Positions 16,295 to 25,468 are shown, counted from the stretch's first letter. The stretch is DNA of 64,000 bases from Faeciplasma sp048393055 (GCA_048393055.1 DBFJJS010000017.1:1-64000); one strand, 5' to 3'. Numbers and translations: made by a program. The notes: generated by a model not told the origin, from the sequence alone.

Positions 16295-17656
16295 TCAAAT
16301 GTTCTTCAGATTTTTTATGATGTCCTCCACAGTTTCGCGCAGGTCCGAATTTTTGGCGAGGTTTTTCTTCATGTCGGCGTATGAGATGGTCATAGTTGAA
16401 TGGTTTCGGTTAAACTCTTTGCCTATATCTGTAAATGACATTCCTTTGACCTCTCTTATGACATATACCGCAACTTTCCTCGCAAGGGAAATCTGAGCGT
16501 TGCGGTTGGAGGACTTAATGTCCTGCGGGGTGACGCCGAAGGAATTGCTGACGTCGTTTAATATCCTGTCTATTGTTATCTCAGCCGGCTGAGAATCTAT
16601 AAGAGTTTCCTTGATTACCCTTTGAGCCATCGCAATCGACGGGGTCTCGTTTGAAAACATGGTGAGCCCCTTCATTTTGTTTACCGCGCCCTCAAGCTGA
16701 CGGATATTTTTCTTTATCCTTTCGCTTATGAGCCTTGCAACGTTTTCGGGGATGACAAGGTCCAAAAGCTCGGCCTTTCTCATAACTATTGCCATCCTCG
16801 TTTCAAAGTCCGGAGGCTGGATGTCTGCCTGGACGCCGAGTGTAAACCTCGTTTTTATCCTGTCCTCAAGCTGCCTTATGCGATTGGGGGAGATGTCGGA
16901 GGTCAAAACTATCTGCTTTCCGGCGTTGTAAAGCTCATTGAAGGTGTGGAAGAATTCCTCCTGAGTCATTTCCTTTCCGGCAATAAACTGGATATCGTCA
17001 ACCAAAAGGAAATCGCAGCGGCGGTACTTATCGTGAAAATCGACGGTGTTCTGGCTGGATACCGCCCTGACAAGCTCGTTTGTAAAATTCTCGCCGGTGG
17101 TGTATATTATATTTAGGTCGGGATGGTTTTTTCTCACCTCATGCTCAATGGCTTTCAAAAGGTGAGTTTTTCCAAGACCGGAGTCTCCGTAAATAAACAG
17201 CGGGTTGAACATCGACTTATGCATCTGGCTGTTGACGTTGTTTTTTCCGCTTACGGCTATGCAGTACGCATATGCCAGCTCGTTTGACTTGCCCTTGATG
17301 AAGTTTTCAAAGGTAAGTTCATAATCCGCGCGGCGATGGCTGCTGATAAGGTCGTTCATTTTGCGCTCGTATTCGTTAAACCCATCGTCCGGTTCTCCGT
17401 CCTGCTCCTTTACCACAAATTCAACCTCAACAGGGAATCCCAAAACGTGCTCCAGCGCCTTTTCAAAAACATCCCCGTATATCTCCTGAGTGGTGCGGCG
17501 CATAAAATCGTTCGGAGCGATAAGAGTAACCTTTGTTCCGTCAAGCTTTCCGGGTTCAATGCACTTTATCCATCTGTTGTATCCTATGTCGCTGACCTTG
17601 GGGTCAAGCTGGCACGCGCGCTTCACGCTGTCAAACAGCTCAATAAAAGAGTTCAT
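16295..17656 (-). CDS. dnaA: Chromosomal replication initiator DnaA (diverged recognition helix)
   Basis: DnaA binds origin boxes and melts the origin. The ATG at 17656 (MNSFIELFDS) is preferred over an upstream in-frame ATG at 17740 because it has GGAAGG about 10 bases before it and gives the standard 453 residues. Domain I (1-85) is followed by a very short domain II. The AAA+ domain has Walker A GDSGLGKTH (157-165) and Walker B LLVDDIQF (217-224). Domain IV (from about 360) is odd: the region usually FGGRDHTTV reads FNRNHSTM (415-422), one residue shorter, with Asp to Asn and Thr to Ser at base-contacting positions, and the nearby ARPRQ motif reads LARKV. This predicts altered box specificity. 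Confidence 0.96.
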   Translation of the reverse strand: MNSFIELFDSVKRACQLDPKVSDIGYNRWIKCIEPGKLDGTKVTLIAPNDFMRRTTQEIYGDVFEKALEHVLGFPVEVEFVVKEQDGEPDDGFNEYERKMNDLISSHRRADYELTFENFIKGKSNELAYAYCIAVSGKNNVNSQMHKSMFNPLFIYGDSGLGKTHLLKAIEHEVRKNHPDLNIIYTTGENFTNELVRAVSSQNTVDFHDKYRRCDFLLVDDIQFIAGKEMTQEEFFHTFNELYNAGKQIVLTSDISPNRIRQLEDRIKTRFTLGVQADIQPPDFETRMAIVMRKAELLDLVIPENVARLISERIKKNIRQLEGAVNKMKGLTMFSNETPSIAMAQRVIKETLIDSQPAEITIDRILNDVSNSFGVTPQDIKSSNRNAQISLARKVAVYVIREVKGMSFTDIGKEFNRNHSTMTISYADMKKNLAKNSDLRETVEDIIKNLKNI

Positions 17657-17756
17657 TAGACATTTACCTTCCGTTTTTATGATATTTAAAAAAGGTGAAA
17701 ATCTCCCGTATGCCGAAAACGGCAGATATTTTCCCATCATTACATTTATATCTTAT

Positions 17757-17785
17757 ATAATATCATAAAAACGCGGTTTTTTCAA
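17757..17785 (-). promoter_or_regulatory. Promoter of dnaA
   Basis: TTGAAA (complement of 17780-17785) and TATTAT (complement of 17757-17762) with a 17-base spacer, in an AT-rich stretch. It gives a leader of about 95 bases before the dnaA start. The rest of the 350-bp dnaA-rpmH spacer holds only the rpmH promoter and one TGCGGATAA sequence, a single-mismatch DnaA-box relative. Confidence 0.7.
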
Positions 17786-17913
17786 GGCATTTTTATAGAA
17801 TACTATTATAAATATATTGATTATAAAAAGTGACGAAACCTGCGGATAAAGCGCAGCCGGCGGAAAACTCCTTAAAAATCCGGCGCAGAGGCGCAAAAAA
17901 TGATAAATAGGTA

Positions 17914-17943
17914 TTGACAAGCCGCCCGGCGGTAATATATAAT
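17914..17943 (+). promoter_or_regulatory. Promoter of the rpmH operon
   Basis: TTGACA at 17914-17919 and TATAAT at 17938-17943, an 18-base spacer; both hexamers match consensus. It faces right, opposite to dnaA. Confidence 0.87.
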
Positions 17944-18006
17944 ACTAAATTGCAAGGCTATCTATCAAGGGATTGCCGACATATTTAATGTAAGGAGGCA
18001 ACCGAA

Positions 18007-18147
18007 GTGCAGATAAAAAGAACATATCAGCCCAAGAAAATCCACAGGAAAAAAGAGCATGGATTTTTCAAGAGAATGGCTACTAAAAACGGTCGCAAGG
18101 TTTTAGCTCGCAGACGCGCAAAGGGCAGAGCAAGGCTCACTTACTAA
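18007..18147 (+). CDS. rpmH: 50S ribosomal protein L34
   Basis: A 46-codon gene. The GTG start follows AGGAGG (17993-17998) by 8 bases. The product reads MQIKRTYQPKKIHRKK at its start and ends GRKVLARRRAKGRARLTY, the L34 signature. It is two residues longer at the N-terminus than the usual 44-residue form. L34 binds 23S rRNA in the large subunit. The rpmH-rnpA-yidD-yidC-jag order is the standard origin-proximal operon. Confidence 0.96.
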   Translation: MQIKRTYQPKKIHRKKEHGFFKRMATKNGRKVLARRRAKGRARLTY

Positions 18148-18152
18148 ATTCT

Positions 18153-18180
18153 AAGGACCACAGTTTGTGGTCCTTGATTT
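18153..18180 (+). terminator. Weak terminator or attenuator after rpmH
   Basis: A perfect 9-bp stem (AAGGACCAC / GTGGTCCTT) followed by GATTTTTA. The interrupted T-run suggests partial termination, which would make more rpmH than rnpA transcript. Confidence 0.65.
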
Positions 18181-18224
18181 TTAGAACGGCTTAAAAAGTA
18201 TGTTTAATCTGTTGCGGTGAAAAA

Positions 18225-18575
18225 ATGATTTACACCGAAATATTAAAGGACAAAAGGGTCTTTGCAAGGCTTTATAAAAAGGGGAGGTTTGTCGCCTCCC
18301 GGGAAGTGACGGTATACTTTCTCCCCAATCGTTTGGGAAGAAACAGGTTTGGGATAACCGTCGGAAAAAAGCTCGGCGGCGCAGTGGTGAGAAACCGCGC
18401 AAAAAGGATAATAAGAAGCGCTTACAGGCAGTGCGAAGGTGATTTGCCGGTAGGGTACGACTATGTGTTTGTCGCGCGCGGGGCTGTCATAGGGAAGAAA
18501 TCCACCGATATTGAAAAGATAATAAGGACAAAGCTATTAAAGGGTATGGCGAAAAGAGTTGAAAAAAATAGCTGA
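18225..18575 (+). CDS. rnpA: Ribonuclease P protein component
   Basis: The protein subunit of RNase P, which with the catalytic RNA trims tRNA 5' ends. The 116 residues show the conserved arginine motif RNRAKRIIRSAYR (near 56-68) and GYDYVFVARG. It overlaps yidD by 17 bases. The RNase P RNA gene was not found in the window. Confidence 0.94.
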   Translation: MIYTEILKDKRVFARLYKKGRFVASREVTVYFLPNRLGRNRFGITVGKKLGGAVVRNRAKRIIRSAYRQCEGDLPVGYDYVFVARGAVIGKKSTDIEKIIRTKLLKGMAKRVEKNS

Positions 18576-18840
18576 ACTGCTCATAACGGCATACAGAAAA
18601 TATATCTCTCCGCTTAAAGCGCCCTGCTGCAGGTATTACCCGACATGCTCGGAGTACGCGCTGGAGGCGGTAAAAAAGCACGGCGCGGTAAAGGGAACGA
18701 TACTCGCCGTATGGAGACTTTTAAGATGCAATCCCTACAGCCGCGGCGGGGTGGATTATGTGCCGGAAAAATTTCATCTGTATACCTTAAAGTCAGAGGC
18801 GCGCCGGAAAGCTAAGGAAGGCGCAAAGCCGGAAAAGTAA
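18559..18840 (+). CDS. yidD: Membrane protein insertion efficiency factor YidD
   Basis: A 93-residue YidD with the family core CCRYYPTCSEYALEAVKKHG and the CNPYSRGGVDYVPE end. It is a small membrane-associated protein that helps YidC-dependent insertion. The start is a TTG inside the rnpA 3' end, in frame with AAAAAAATAGCT; no ATG lies before the conserved region. The end carries a basic tail (EARRKAKEG). Confidence 0.93.
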   Translation: MKKIAELLITAYRKYISPLKAPCCRYYPTCSEYALEAVKKHGAVKGTILAVWRLLRCNPYSRGGVDYVPEKFHLYTLKSEARRKAKEGAKPEK

Positions 18841-18853
18841 AAGGAGAAAAAAT

Positions 18854-20257
18854 ATGTGGGAAATCATCGCTTGGCCGTTTGGTAAAATCCTTTGGCTGTG
18901 CTATCTGCTGGTTAAGAACTACGGTCTGGCACTGCTTTTGTTCACCGTGATAATAAAGCTCATAATGCTGCCTTCCGCAATCAAGCAGCAAATGAGCACA
19001 GCAAGGCTTGCGCGCCTTAATCCTAAGCTCGAGCAGCTCAGGAAAAAATACGCTAACAACAGGGAAAAGCTCAACGAGGCAACAATGGAGCTTTACAATC
19101 AGGAAAACGTAAACCCGATGGGAAGCTGCCTGCCTCTTGTGCTTACCTTTGTAATACTTTTTGCAGTTATCGAGGTAGTGTACGCCCCGCTGACATATAT
19201 AGGAGACGTGCCGAAGGAAACACTTGAGACGGCGCAGACCACGGTTTACGACGTGTACGCGGTGAGCACCGCGATAGACGGGCACCAAACTACAGTAGAG
19301 GACATCCTTGCAAACGGCGATGCTTCGCTTTACGATACGCTTTTGTCATTTAAAAGCGAGGAAAAGTCCGCGCTTGCTTCTTACAGCGACGAAAGGCTTG
19401 AGGAAATTGCCGCGATACTTGAGGAAAACCCTGGTCTTGACGAATACATGACCAACGAAGAAAAGGTTTCTCAAAGGCTTATCGCAGGCGGAGCTACGTC
19501 GAGGACCCAGCTTATAATAATCTCGGTCGCAAGGGATTATCCCGGAATCTTCGACAGCGAGGTCGTAAGGCTTTGCGACGAGCTGGATTACACCTTCCTC
19601 GGCGTTTACCTCGGCGAATACCCGAGATGGACCTCTATTTTGATACTTATTCCTATCGTATCGCTTGTTTCTCAGCTTGTTCTTACGTTTTTGTCTCAGT
19701 ACTATCAGAAAAAGAGCGGAATGGCTGCAAACGCCAACAAGTCCATGAAGGTAATGCTTTATGTGATGCCGCTTATATCCTTCTGGATAGCGTTCAGCTT
19801 CCCGGCAGGTATCGGTATATACTGGATATTCTCAAGCGTAGTTTCGCTTATTCAGACAGTCGCGCTCAACATGTACCTCACCCCCGCGAGAGTGGATAAA
19901 ATAATCGAAAAGCAGGACAAGAAGGGCAGAAAGAAGCCTTCGCTTTATCAGATGGCGCTTGAGAAGCAAAAGGAGCAGCTTGCGGGTCAGAAGTCAGTCG
20001 GTGAGCTTGCTTTGGAGGAAGCGTCCACAGAAGAAGTAAAGCTTTCGAGGGCAGAAAAGAAAGAAGCGGAAAGAGCTGCGCTCAACGAGGCAAGACGGCG
20101 CTATTATGAAAAATACGGAGACAGCACGGCAGAGGATGCAGGCGAAGGCAGCGAGACCGGAGAAAACGATTTGACTGCTTTAAAGGACGCAAGGCGCCGT
20201 TATTATGAAAAGTACGGCGACAACCTGAACTCGCTCCAGTCGGACGAGGACAAATGA
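18854..20257 (+). CDS. yidC: Membrane protein insertase YidC/SpoIIIJ type
   Basis: YidC inserts membrane proteins alone or with Sec. The 467-residue protein keeps the 60KD_IMP core in two parts (residues about 20-110 and 255-350), starting with LLLFTVIIKLIMLPS. Between them is an extracytoplasmic insert of about 130 residues, longer than in B. subtilis SpoIIIJ. The cytoplasmic tail is charged and holds ARRRYYEKYGD twice (from residues 413 and 446); the two DNA copies differ only at third codon positions. An AAAAGGAG site precedes the ATG, 13 bases after yidD. No lipoprotein-type N-terminus is obvious. Confidence 0.95.
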   Translation: MWEIIAWPFGKILWLCYLLVKNYGLALLLFTVIIKLIMLPSAIKQQMSTARLARLNPKLEQLRKKYANNREKLNEATMELYNQENVNPMGSCLPLVLTFVILFAVIEVVYAPLTYIGDVPKETLETAQTTVYDVYAVSTAIDGHQTTVEDILANGDASLYDTLLSFKSEEKSALASYSDERLEEIAAILEENPGLDEYMTNEEKVSQRLIAGGATSRTQLIIISVARDYPGIFDSEVVRLCDELDYTFLGVYLGEYPRWTSILILIPIVSLVSQLVLTFLSQYYQKKSGMAANANKSMKVMLYVMPLISFWIAFSFPAGIGIYWIFSSVVSLIQTVALNMYLTPARVDKIIEKQDKKGRKKPSLYQMALEKQKEQLAGQKSVGELALEEASTEEVKLSRAEKKEAERAALNEARRRYYEKYGDSTAEDAGEGSETGENDLTALKDARRRYYEKYGDNLNSLQSDEDK

Positions 20258-20332
20258 TGTAATAACGGCAGGGAGCATAAACCATTGACACATATTTCCG
20301 CAGCTCCTGCTGTAAATAAAGGAGAGAAAAAA

Positions 20333-21124
20333 ATGAAACAGACTATCACGGCTAAAACGGTGGCAGAGGCAAAGGAAAAGGCGGCACAGCTTTTCGGTGT
20401 GGAACAGGAGAAGATAAGTTTTACCATACTCGAGGAGCCTAAAAAAGGTCTTTTCGGCATGAAGGGAGAGGCAAGGCTTGAGGCTGAGTACGTCAAGACA
20501 AAGCCTGAAATCGCGGCGGATTACGTCTCGGACGTCATGGTAAAGATGGGCTTTGAAAAGCCCGAGATAGCCATAAGCGACATTGAGGGAGGTTCCTGCC
20601 TTGAGCTTTCGGGAGACGGCGTTGACGGGATTATCGGCAGGCGTGGAGAGACAATAGACGCGCTTCAGTACCTTGCGTCGCTTGTCTGCAACAAGCATGA
20701 CAGGGAGTACTACAGAATATTCCTCGACTGCGACGGCTTCAGGGAAAGAAGAAAGCTTCAGCTTCAGGAGCTTGCAAGAAAGATGGCGCTCAAGGCAAAG
20801 AGGACAGGTCGTACTGTTGCGCTCGAGCCAATGAACCCCTACGAGAGAAGAATAATCCATGCGGCGGTATCGGAGGTAGAAAACTGCACCTCGCGCTCGG
20901 TGGGTGAGGATCCGTACAGAAAGGTGCTCATATCATCCACGGAGAAGCGCCGTTACCCGTCAAAGGGTTCAGACCAAAAGCGCTCAAAGAAGCAGTCGGG
21001 CGGCAAGCGCCGTGAATTTAAGGCAAGAAGCCTTGATATATCCTCATCTTTTGAAAAGGATTATAAGAAGCCGAAGCCGGAGGACGAGATCGGCTCGGGT
21101 CTTTACTCGAAGATAGAATTTTAA
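20333..21124 (+). CDS. jag: RNA-binding protein Jag/KhpB
   Basis: Jag (KhpB/EloR) is an RNA-binding regulator linked to cell elongation and found next to yidC. The ATG at 20333 is used because AAAGGAG precedes it; a longer frame from 20285 lacks one. Domains in the 263 residues: Jag_N (1-50, with EEPKKGLFGMKG), KH (about 65-145, GIIGRRGETIDALQYL) and R3H (about 150-210, LEPMNPYERRIIH). A basic serine/lysine-rich tail follows. The spacer to yidC is 75 bases. Confidence 0.95.
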   Translation: MKQTITAKTVAEAKEKAAQLFGVEQEKISFTILEEPKKGLFGMKGEARLEAEYVKTKPEIAADYVSDVMVKMGFEKPEIAISDIEGGSCLELSGDGVDGIIGRRGETIDALQYLASLVCNKHDREYYRIFLDCDGFRERRKLQLQELARKMALKAKRTGRTVALEPMNPYERRIIHAAVSEVENCTSRSVGEDPYRKVLISSTEKRRYPSKGSDQKRSKKQSGGKRREFKARSLDISSSFEKDYKKPKPEDEIGSGLYSKIEF

Positions 21125-21130
21125 GCTTCG

Positions 21131-21163
21131 GGCGGTTTCCGGCAGCGGAGACCGCCTTTTGTT
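21131..21163 (+). terminator. Intrinsic terminator after jag
   Basis: A stem GGCGGTTTCC / GGAGACCGCC with one mismatch and a GGCAGC loop, followed by TTTTGTTT. It ends the rpmH-jag unit, though some read-through into mnmE is likely because no clear promoter lies between. Confidence 0.75.
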
Positions 21164-21186
21164 TATTCCTTTGAGGGAGGTTACAT

Positions 21187-22554
21187 ATGGATACCATAGC
21201 TGCGATTTCTACTCCGCTCATGACCGGCGGACTGGCAGTTATAAGAATAACAGGGGATAAAGCCCTTGAAATTGCCGACAGGATTTTTGTGTCCTTCGGT
21301 GCGGGAAAGGAAAAAAAGCTGCCCTCGAAAATGAATGGGCACACCTGTGCGTACGGAGAAATTGTCTGCGATGGAAATACACTTGATGATGTTGTCCTCA
21401 CGGTCTTCAAAGCTCCGCACAGCTATACAGGGCTTGACACCGCAGAGATATCCTGCCACGGCGGAGTGTATCTTGCGCGCAGGATACTAAGGCTTATAAC
21501 GGATATGGGAGCGCGTCCGGCACAGGCGGGTGAGTTTACAAAACTGGCATTTTTAAACGGCAAGCTGAGCCTGACGCAGGCGGAATCGGTAATGGATATT
21601 ATCTCTGCTGATGGAGAGACGTCGCTGCGGAGCGCGAGGCTGATAAAGGAAGGCGCATTATACAAAAGGATAAAAGCGGTAAGCGACAGCCTTGTGTCGC
21701 TTCTTGGCTCTTTGGCGGCTTGGGCGGATTACCCCGACGAGGATGTGCCGGACGTAGACGGAAGCTCCATGAGCGAGGTCATTGAAAACGGCATATCGTC
21801 CATTAGCCAAATTCTTAACGACTACGATAAGGGCAGGGTTCTGCGCGAGGGGATAGAGACAGCGATCGTCGGCAGACCGAACGTCGGAAAATCCACCCTT
21901 ATGAACGCCCTTTTGGGATATGAGAGAAGCATCGTCACCTCTTCTGCGGGCACGACCAGGGACGTTATTGAGGAGAGCGTCCGCTTAGGGGATGTAAAGC
22001 TCAGGCTTTGCGACACAGCCGGAATGAGGGAGGCCCTGGACGAGGCCGAGGCGATAGGAGTGTCGCTCGCAAGAAAAAAGCTGGGCGACGCCGAGCTTAT
22101 AATAGCGGTGTTCGACGGCTCAGAGCCGCTTACCGATACAGACCGCAGGCTTCTCGATGAAATTAAGGATAAACGGCATATTGTGGTAATTAACAAGTCC
22201 GATTTGCCGCAAAACATTAACTTTGAGTATAGTAATGATAAAAATATACTGTATGTTTCAGCAAATACCGGAGATGGGCTTGAAAAAATCACCGAAAAGG
22301 TCAACGAGCTGTTCGAGCTTGGGTCGGTGAGCGACGGAACTCATATCTTTGCTAACGAGCGCCAGCGCAGCCTGTGTCAAAGCGCTTGCCACTATTTGGA
22401 GCTTGCGCTCGAGGCTGTCCGGCTCGGTCAGACCCCTGACGCCGTTACCATATATATAGACGAAGCCGCGGACGCACTTCTCTCCCTTTCCGGAGAGAAG
22501 GTCACCGAGGCGGTTGTAGACGATGTATTTTCCAGATTTTGTGTCGGAAAATAG
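21187..22554 (+). CDS. mnmE: tRNA modification GTPase MnmE
   Basis: MnmE with MnmG adds the carboxymethylaminomethyl group at U34 of several tRNAs. The 455 residues comprise an N-terminal tetrahydrofolate-binding domain, a helical domain and an inserted G domain with GRPNVGKSTL (about 228), DTAGMRE and NKSD. It ends in FCVGK, the C-terminal motif holding the catalytic Cys. GGGAGG precedes the ATG. mnmG follows after 70 bases. Confidence 0.96.
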   Translation: MDTIAAISTPLMTGGLAVIRITGDKALEIADRIFVSFGAGKEKKLPSKMNGHTCAYGEIVCDGNTLDDVVLTVFKAPHSYTGLDTAEISCHGGVYLARRILRLITDMGARPAQAGEFTKLAFLNGKLSLTQAESVMDIISADGETSLRSARLIKEGALYKRIKAVSDSLVSLLGSLAAWADYPDEDVPDVDGSSMSEVIENGISSISQILNDYDKGRVLREGIETAIVGRPNVGKSTLMNALLGYERSIVTSSAGTTRDVIEESVRLGDVKLRLCDTAGMREALDEAEAIGVSLARKKLGDAELIIAVFDGSEPLTDTDRRLLDEIKDKRHIVVINKSDLPQNINFEYSNDKNILYVSANTGDGLEKITEKVNELFELGSVSDGTHIFANERQRSLCQSACHYLELALEAVRLGQTPDAVTIYIDEAADALLSLSGEKVTEAVVDDVFSRFCVGK

Positions 22555-22624
22555 CTTTATTTTAATGGCTATTTGTATATTTAGCTTATTATATTACGTT
22601 TAGTATTAGATTTAAGGTGATTTT

Positions 22625-24568
22625 ATGGATTATTCAGGTAGCTACGGCTACACTGCATCCAACACAGTCGCATCCAACAATGCCGCATATGACGACGTCG
22701 TATATGACTATGTTGTAATAGGAGCGGGGCATGCCGGAGTGGAGGCAGCGCTCTGCGGTGCGCGTCTTGGGTTAAAGGTCGCGCTCTTTACAATCACGCT
22801 CGACGGCATTGCAAACATGCCCTGCAATCCCTCCATCGGCGGGACGGCAAAGGGGCATCTTGTCAGGGAGATAGACGCGCTGGGCGGCGAGATGGCAAGA
22901 GCTGCCGACGCAACGTTTTTGCAAAGCAGGGTGCTCAACCGAGGTAAAGGTCCGGCGGTTCACAGCCTGCGGGTGCAGTCGGACAGGGTAAAATACCACT
23001 GCTATATGAAGCATGTGCTCGAGGAGCAAAAGGGGCTCGACATCAAGCAGGGAGAGGTAGTCAAAATTTTAACTGACAGCTCGGGGCAGGTCTGCGGGAT
23101 ACTCACCCGCACCGGCTCTGTTTACAAGTGCCGCGCGGTTATCGTTTGCAGCGGAACATATTTAAACGGGGTTATACATGTGGGAATGACCTCCTATGAA
23201 AGCGGTCCGGATTCTACGCTTCCCGCCAGGGGGCTTTCCGACAGCCTGCGCGAGCTTGGAGTAACGCTTCGCAGATTCAAGACGGGAACGCCGGCAAGGG
23301 TTCACAAAAGGAGCATTGATTTTTCCCAGCTCGAGCGCCAGGACGGAGACGAAAAAATCCTGCCGTTTTCCTTTGAAACTACCGGCGAGCTTAAAAATAA
23401 GGTGAGCTGCTATATAAGCTATACCAACTCTGAAACCCACAAAATCATCCTTGAAAACCTAGACCGCTCGCCGCTTTACTCCGGGAAGATAGAGGGTATA
23501 GGACCGAGATACTGTCCGTCCATCGAGGACAAGGTGGTGCGTTTTTCCGACAAGCCCAGGCATCAGCTTTTTATAGAGCCGATGGGTCTTGACACCGACG
23601 AGTATTATTTGCAGGGCATGTCGTCATCGCTGCCGGAGGATGTGCAGCTTAAATTTTTAAGGACGATAAAGGGGCTTGAGCATGTCGAGATAATGCGCAG
23701 CGCCTATGCTATAGAATACGACTGCTGCGATTCGCTGGAGCTTTTTCCTACACTTGAATTTAAGAAAATCCCCGGTCTTTACGGCGCGGGACAGTTTAAC
23801 GGAACCTCAGGTTACGAGGAGGCGGCGGCTCAGGGCCTGATGGCCGGGATCAACGCCAGCATGAAGCTTTTGGGGCGCGAGCCGGTGATTTTGGACAGGG
23901 CGTCCTCATATATAGGAACGCTTATAGACGACCTTGTGACAAAGGGCGTTACCGACCCGTACAGAATGATGACCTCGCGAAGCGAATACAGGCTTCTTCT
24001 CAGGGAGGACAACGCCGACGAGCGCCTGACTCCCATAGGTTACAAAATAGGTCTTATTTCAAAGGAGAGGTACGAGCGTCTTTTAAAGAAGGAAGAGCTT
24101 ATAGCCGAAGAGGTTGAAAGGCTTGAGCACACCAGCGTAGGACCGTCGCCGGAGCTGAATAAATATCTTGAGGCGAGCGGCACCGAGCCCATTTCAAACG
24201 GGGCGACGCTTGCAAAGCTTTTAAAGCGTCCTCAGCTCAGCTATGAGGGGCTTAAATGCGCCGACCCGGATAGACCAACGCTTCCCGCCGAGGTTTGCGA
24301 GCAGGCAGAGCTTCGGATAAAGTACGAGGGCTACATAAAGCTCCAGCTCGAGCAGGTTAAGAGGATGAGAAGCCTTGAGGAAAAGCTTTTGCCGGAGGAT
24401 ATCGACTACGCATCTGTTCGCGGCTTAAGGCTTGAGGCGGCGGAAAAGCTTGCAAGGGTAAGACCGCTCAGCGTCGGACAGGCCTCGAGGATATCCGGGG
24501 TAAACCCCGCGGATATTTCAGTGCTCCTTGTATGGCTTGAGCAGGAAAAGCGCCGCGGCGACCAGTAA
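22625..24568 (+). CDS. mnmG: tRNA modification enzyme MnmG (GidA)
   Basis: The FAD-dependent partner of MnmE. The dinucleotide-binding motif VVIGAGHAGVEAAL starts near residue 30 because the N-terminus is extended by about 25 serine/asparagine/tyrosine-rich residues (repeated ASN and YDDVVYDY). PSIGGTAKGHLVREIDALGG and the C-terminal SRISGVNPADISVLL are typical. 647 residues is slightly long for that reason. An AAGGTG site supports the given start, but a start nearer the FAD motif cannot be excluded. Confidence 0.95.
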   Translation: MDYSGSYGYTASNTVASNNAAYDDVVYDYVVIGAGHAGVEAALCGARLGLKVALFTITLDGIANMPCNPSIGGTAKGHLVREIDALGGEMARAADATFLQSRVLNRGKGPAVHSLRVQSDRVKYHCYMKHVLEEQKGLDIKQGEVVKILTDSSGQVCGILTRTGSVYKCRAVIVCSGTYLNGVIHVGMTSYESGPDSTLPARGLSDSLRELGVTLRRFKTGTPARVHKRSIDFSQLERQDGDEKILPFSFETTGELKNKVSCYISYTNSETHKIILENLDRSPLYSGKIEGIGPRYCPSIEDKVVRFSDKPRHQLFIEPMGLDTDEYYLQGMSSSLPEDVQLKFLRTIKGLEHVEIMRSAYAIEYDCCDSLELFPTLEFKKIPGLYGAGQFNGTSGYEEAAAQGLMAGINASMKLLGREPVILDRASSYIGTLIDDLVTKGVTDPYRMMTSRSEYRLLLREDNADERLTPIGYKIGLISKERYERLLKKEELIAEEVERLEHTSVGPSPELNKYLEASGTEPISNGATLAKLLKRPQLSYEGLKCADPDRPTLPAEVCEQAELRIKYEGYIKLQLEQVKRMRSLEEKLLPEDIDYASVRGLRLEAAEKLARVRPLSVGQASRISGVNPADISVLLVWLEQEKRRGDQ

Positions 24569-24582
24569 AAAGGAGAGACATT

Positions 24583-25350
24583 ATGCCAGTAATTGATAAA
24601 GACCTGCTTTGCAGGCTATTTTCCCGGTGCGGCCTGCCGCTCGGCGGGGAAATGGCGGACCGGTTTTGCAGCTATGCGGAGCTTCTTTGCGAGTGGAACG
24701 AAAAAATGAACCTAACCGCAATTACTGACCCGGAGGGGATTGTGCGCAAGCATTTTCTTGATTCCTGCCTGCCGCTTTCGATGGTGGATATAAAGCAGGG
24801 AGCAACCCTTATAGACGTCGGGACCGGCGCGGGCTTTCCGGCGATACCTCTTAAAATACTCCGCCCCGACCTTCAAGTCACCCTTTTGGACAGCCTGAAC
24901 AAGCGGCTTGTGTTCCTCTCTCAGGTGTGTCAGGAGCTTGGCATAAGCGCAGATATTGTGCACGGCAGGGCGGAGGAGTGCGCAAAAGCGCCGTCTGAGA
25001 AAAGCGGCGGGAAAAAACAGGGCAGATCGTCCCTGCGTGAAACCCGGGACTACGCGGTCGCAAGGGCGGTCGCAGGTCTCGGCGTGCTGTGCGAATACTG
25101 CCTGCCATACGTTAAGCCCGGAGGAAGCTTTATAGCTCTTAAGGGCGCGGACGGCGAATCGGAGGCAAACGAGGCTGCGCGCGCTGTAAAGGAGCTTGGC
25201 GGGACGGTTGAAAGCGTTATAAGGTACGACCTGCCGTCCGCAGACGGGTCGAAGGGCGATGCGAGAACACTTATAGTCATAAAAAAGATTGCGCGCACTC
25301 CCGACAGGTATCCGCGCACAAAGGCTAAAATGGATAAGTTTCCGCTGTAG
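24583..25350 (+). CDS. rsmG: 16S rRNA (guanine-N7) methyltransferase RsmG
   Basis: RsmG methylates G527 (E. coli numbering) of 16S rRNA using S-adenosylmethionine. The SAM-binding motif IDVGTGAGFPAIPLKI sits near residues 73-88, with NLTAITDPEGIVRKHFLDS before it. The protein is 255 residues; an insertion of lysine/serine-rich residues (EKSGGKKQGRSSLRE, about 142-156) explains the slight extra length. It starts 14 bases after mnmG, with AAGGAGAG as ribosome binding site. Confidence 0.94.
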   Translation: MPVIDKDLLCRLFSRCGLPLGGEMADRFCSYAELLCEWNEKMNLTAITDPEGIVRKHFLDSCLPLSMVDIKQGATLIDVGTGAGFPAIPLKILRPDLQVTLLDSLNKRLVFLSQVCQELGISADIVHGRAEECAKAPSEKSGGKKQGRSSLRETRDYAVARAVAGLGVLCEYCLPYVKPGGSFIALKGADGESEANEAARAVKELGGTVESVIRYDLPSADGSKGDARTLIVIKKIARTPDRYPRTKAKMDKFPL

Positions 25351-25468
25351 CAGCGGATAAACAGATTTTTTATCAGCAAAGCGCGGTATCGACAAATTTC
25401 GCTGGCAGGAAACCTTTCTTTGTGGTAATATATGGTTAATACATCTGCAAAGAAAAGGAAGTATAACC

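Noticed and set aside
17841..17850. DnaA box TGCGGATAA upstream of dnaA
   Set aside because: A single one-mismatch copy without neighbours; too weak to call a functional box.
18290..18303. Noc binding site in rnpA (CCTCCCGGGAAGT region)
   Set aside because: The centre matches, but four of fourteen positions differ from ATTTCCCGGGAAAT.
20285..20332. Upstream start for jag and a TTGACA at 20285-20290 as a promoter
   Set aside because: No ribosome binding site precedes the longer start, and no -10 stands at 16-18 bases from the TTGACA.
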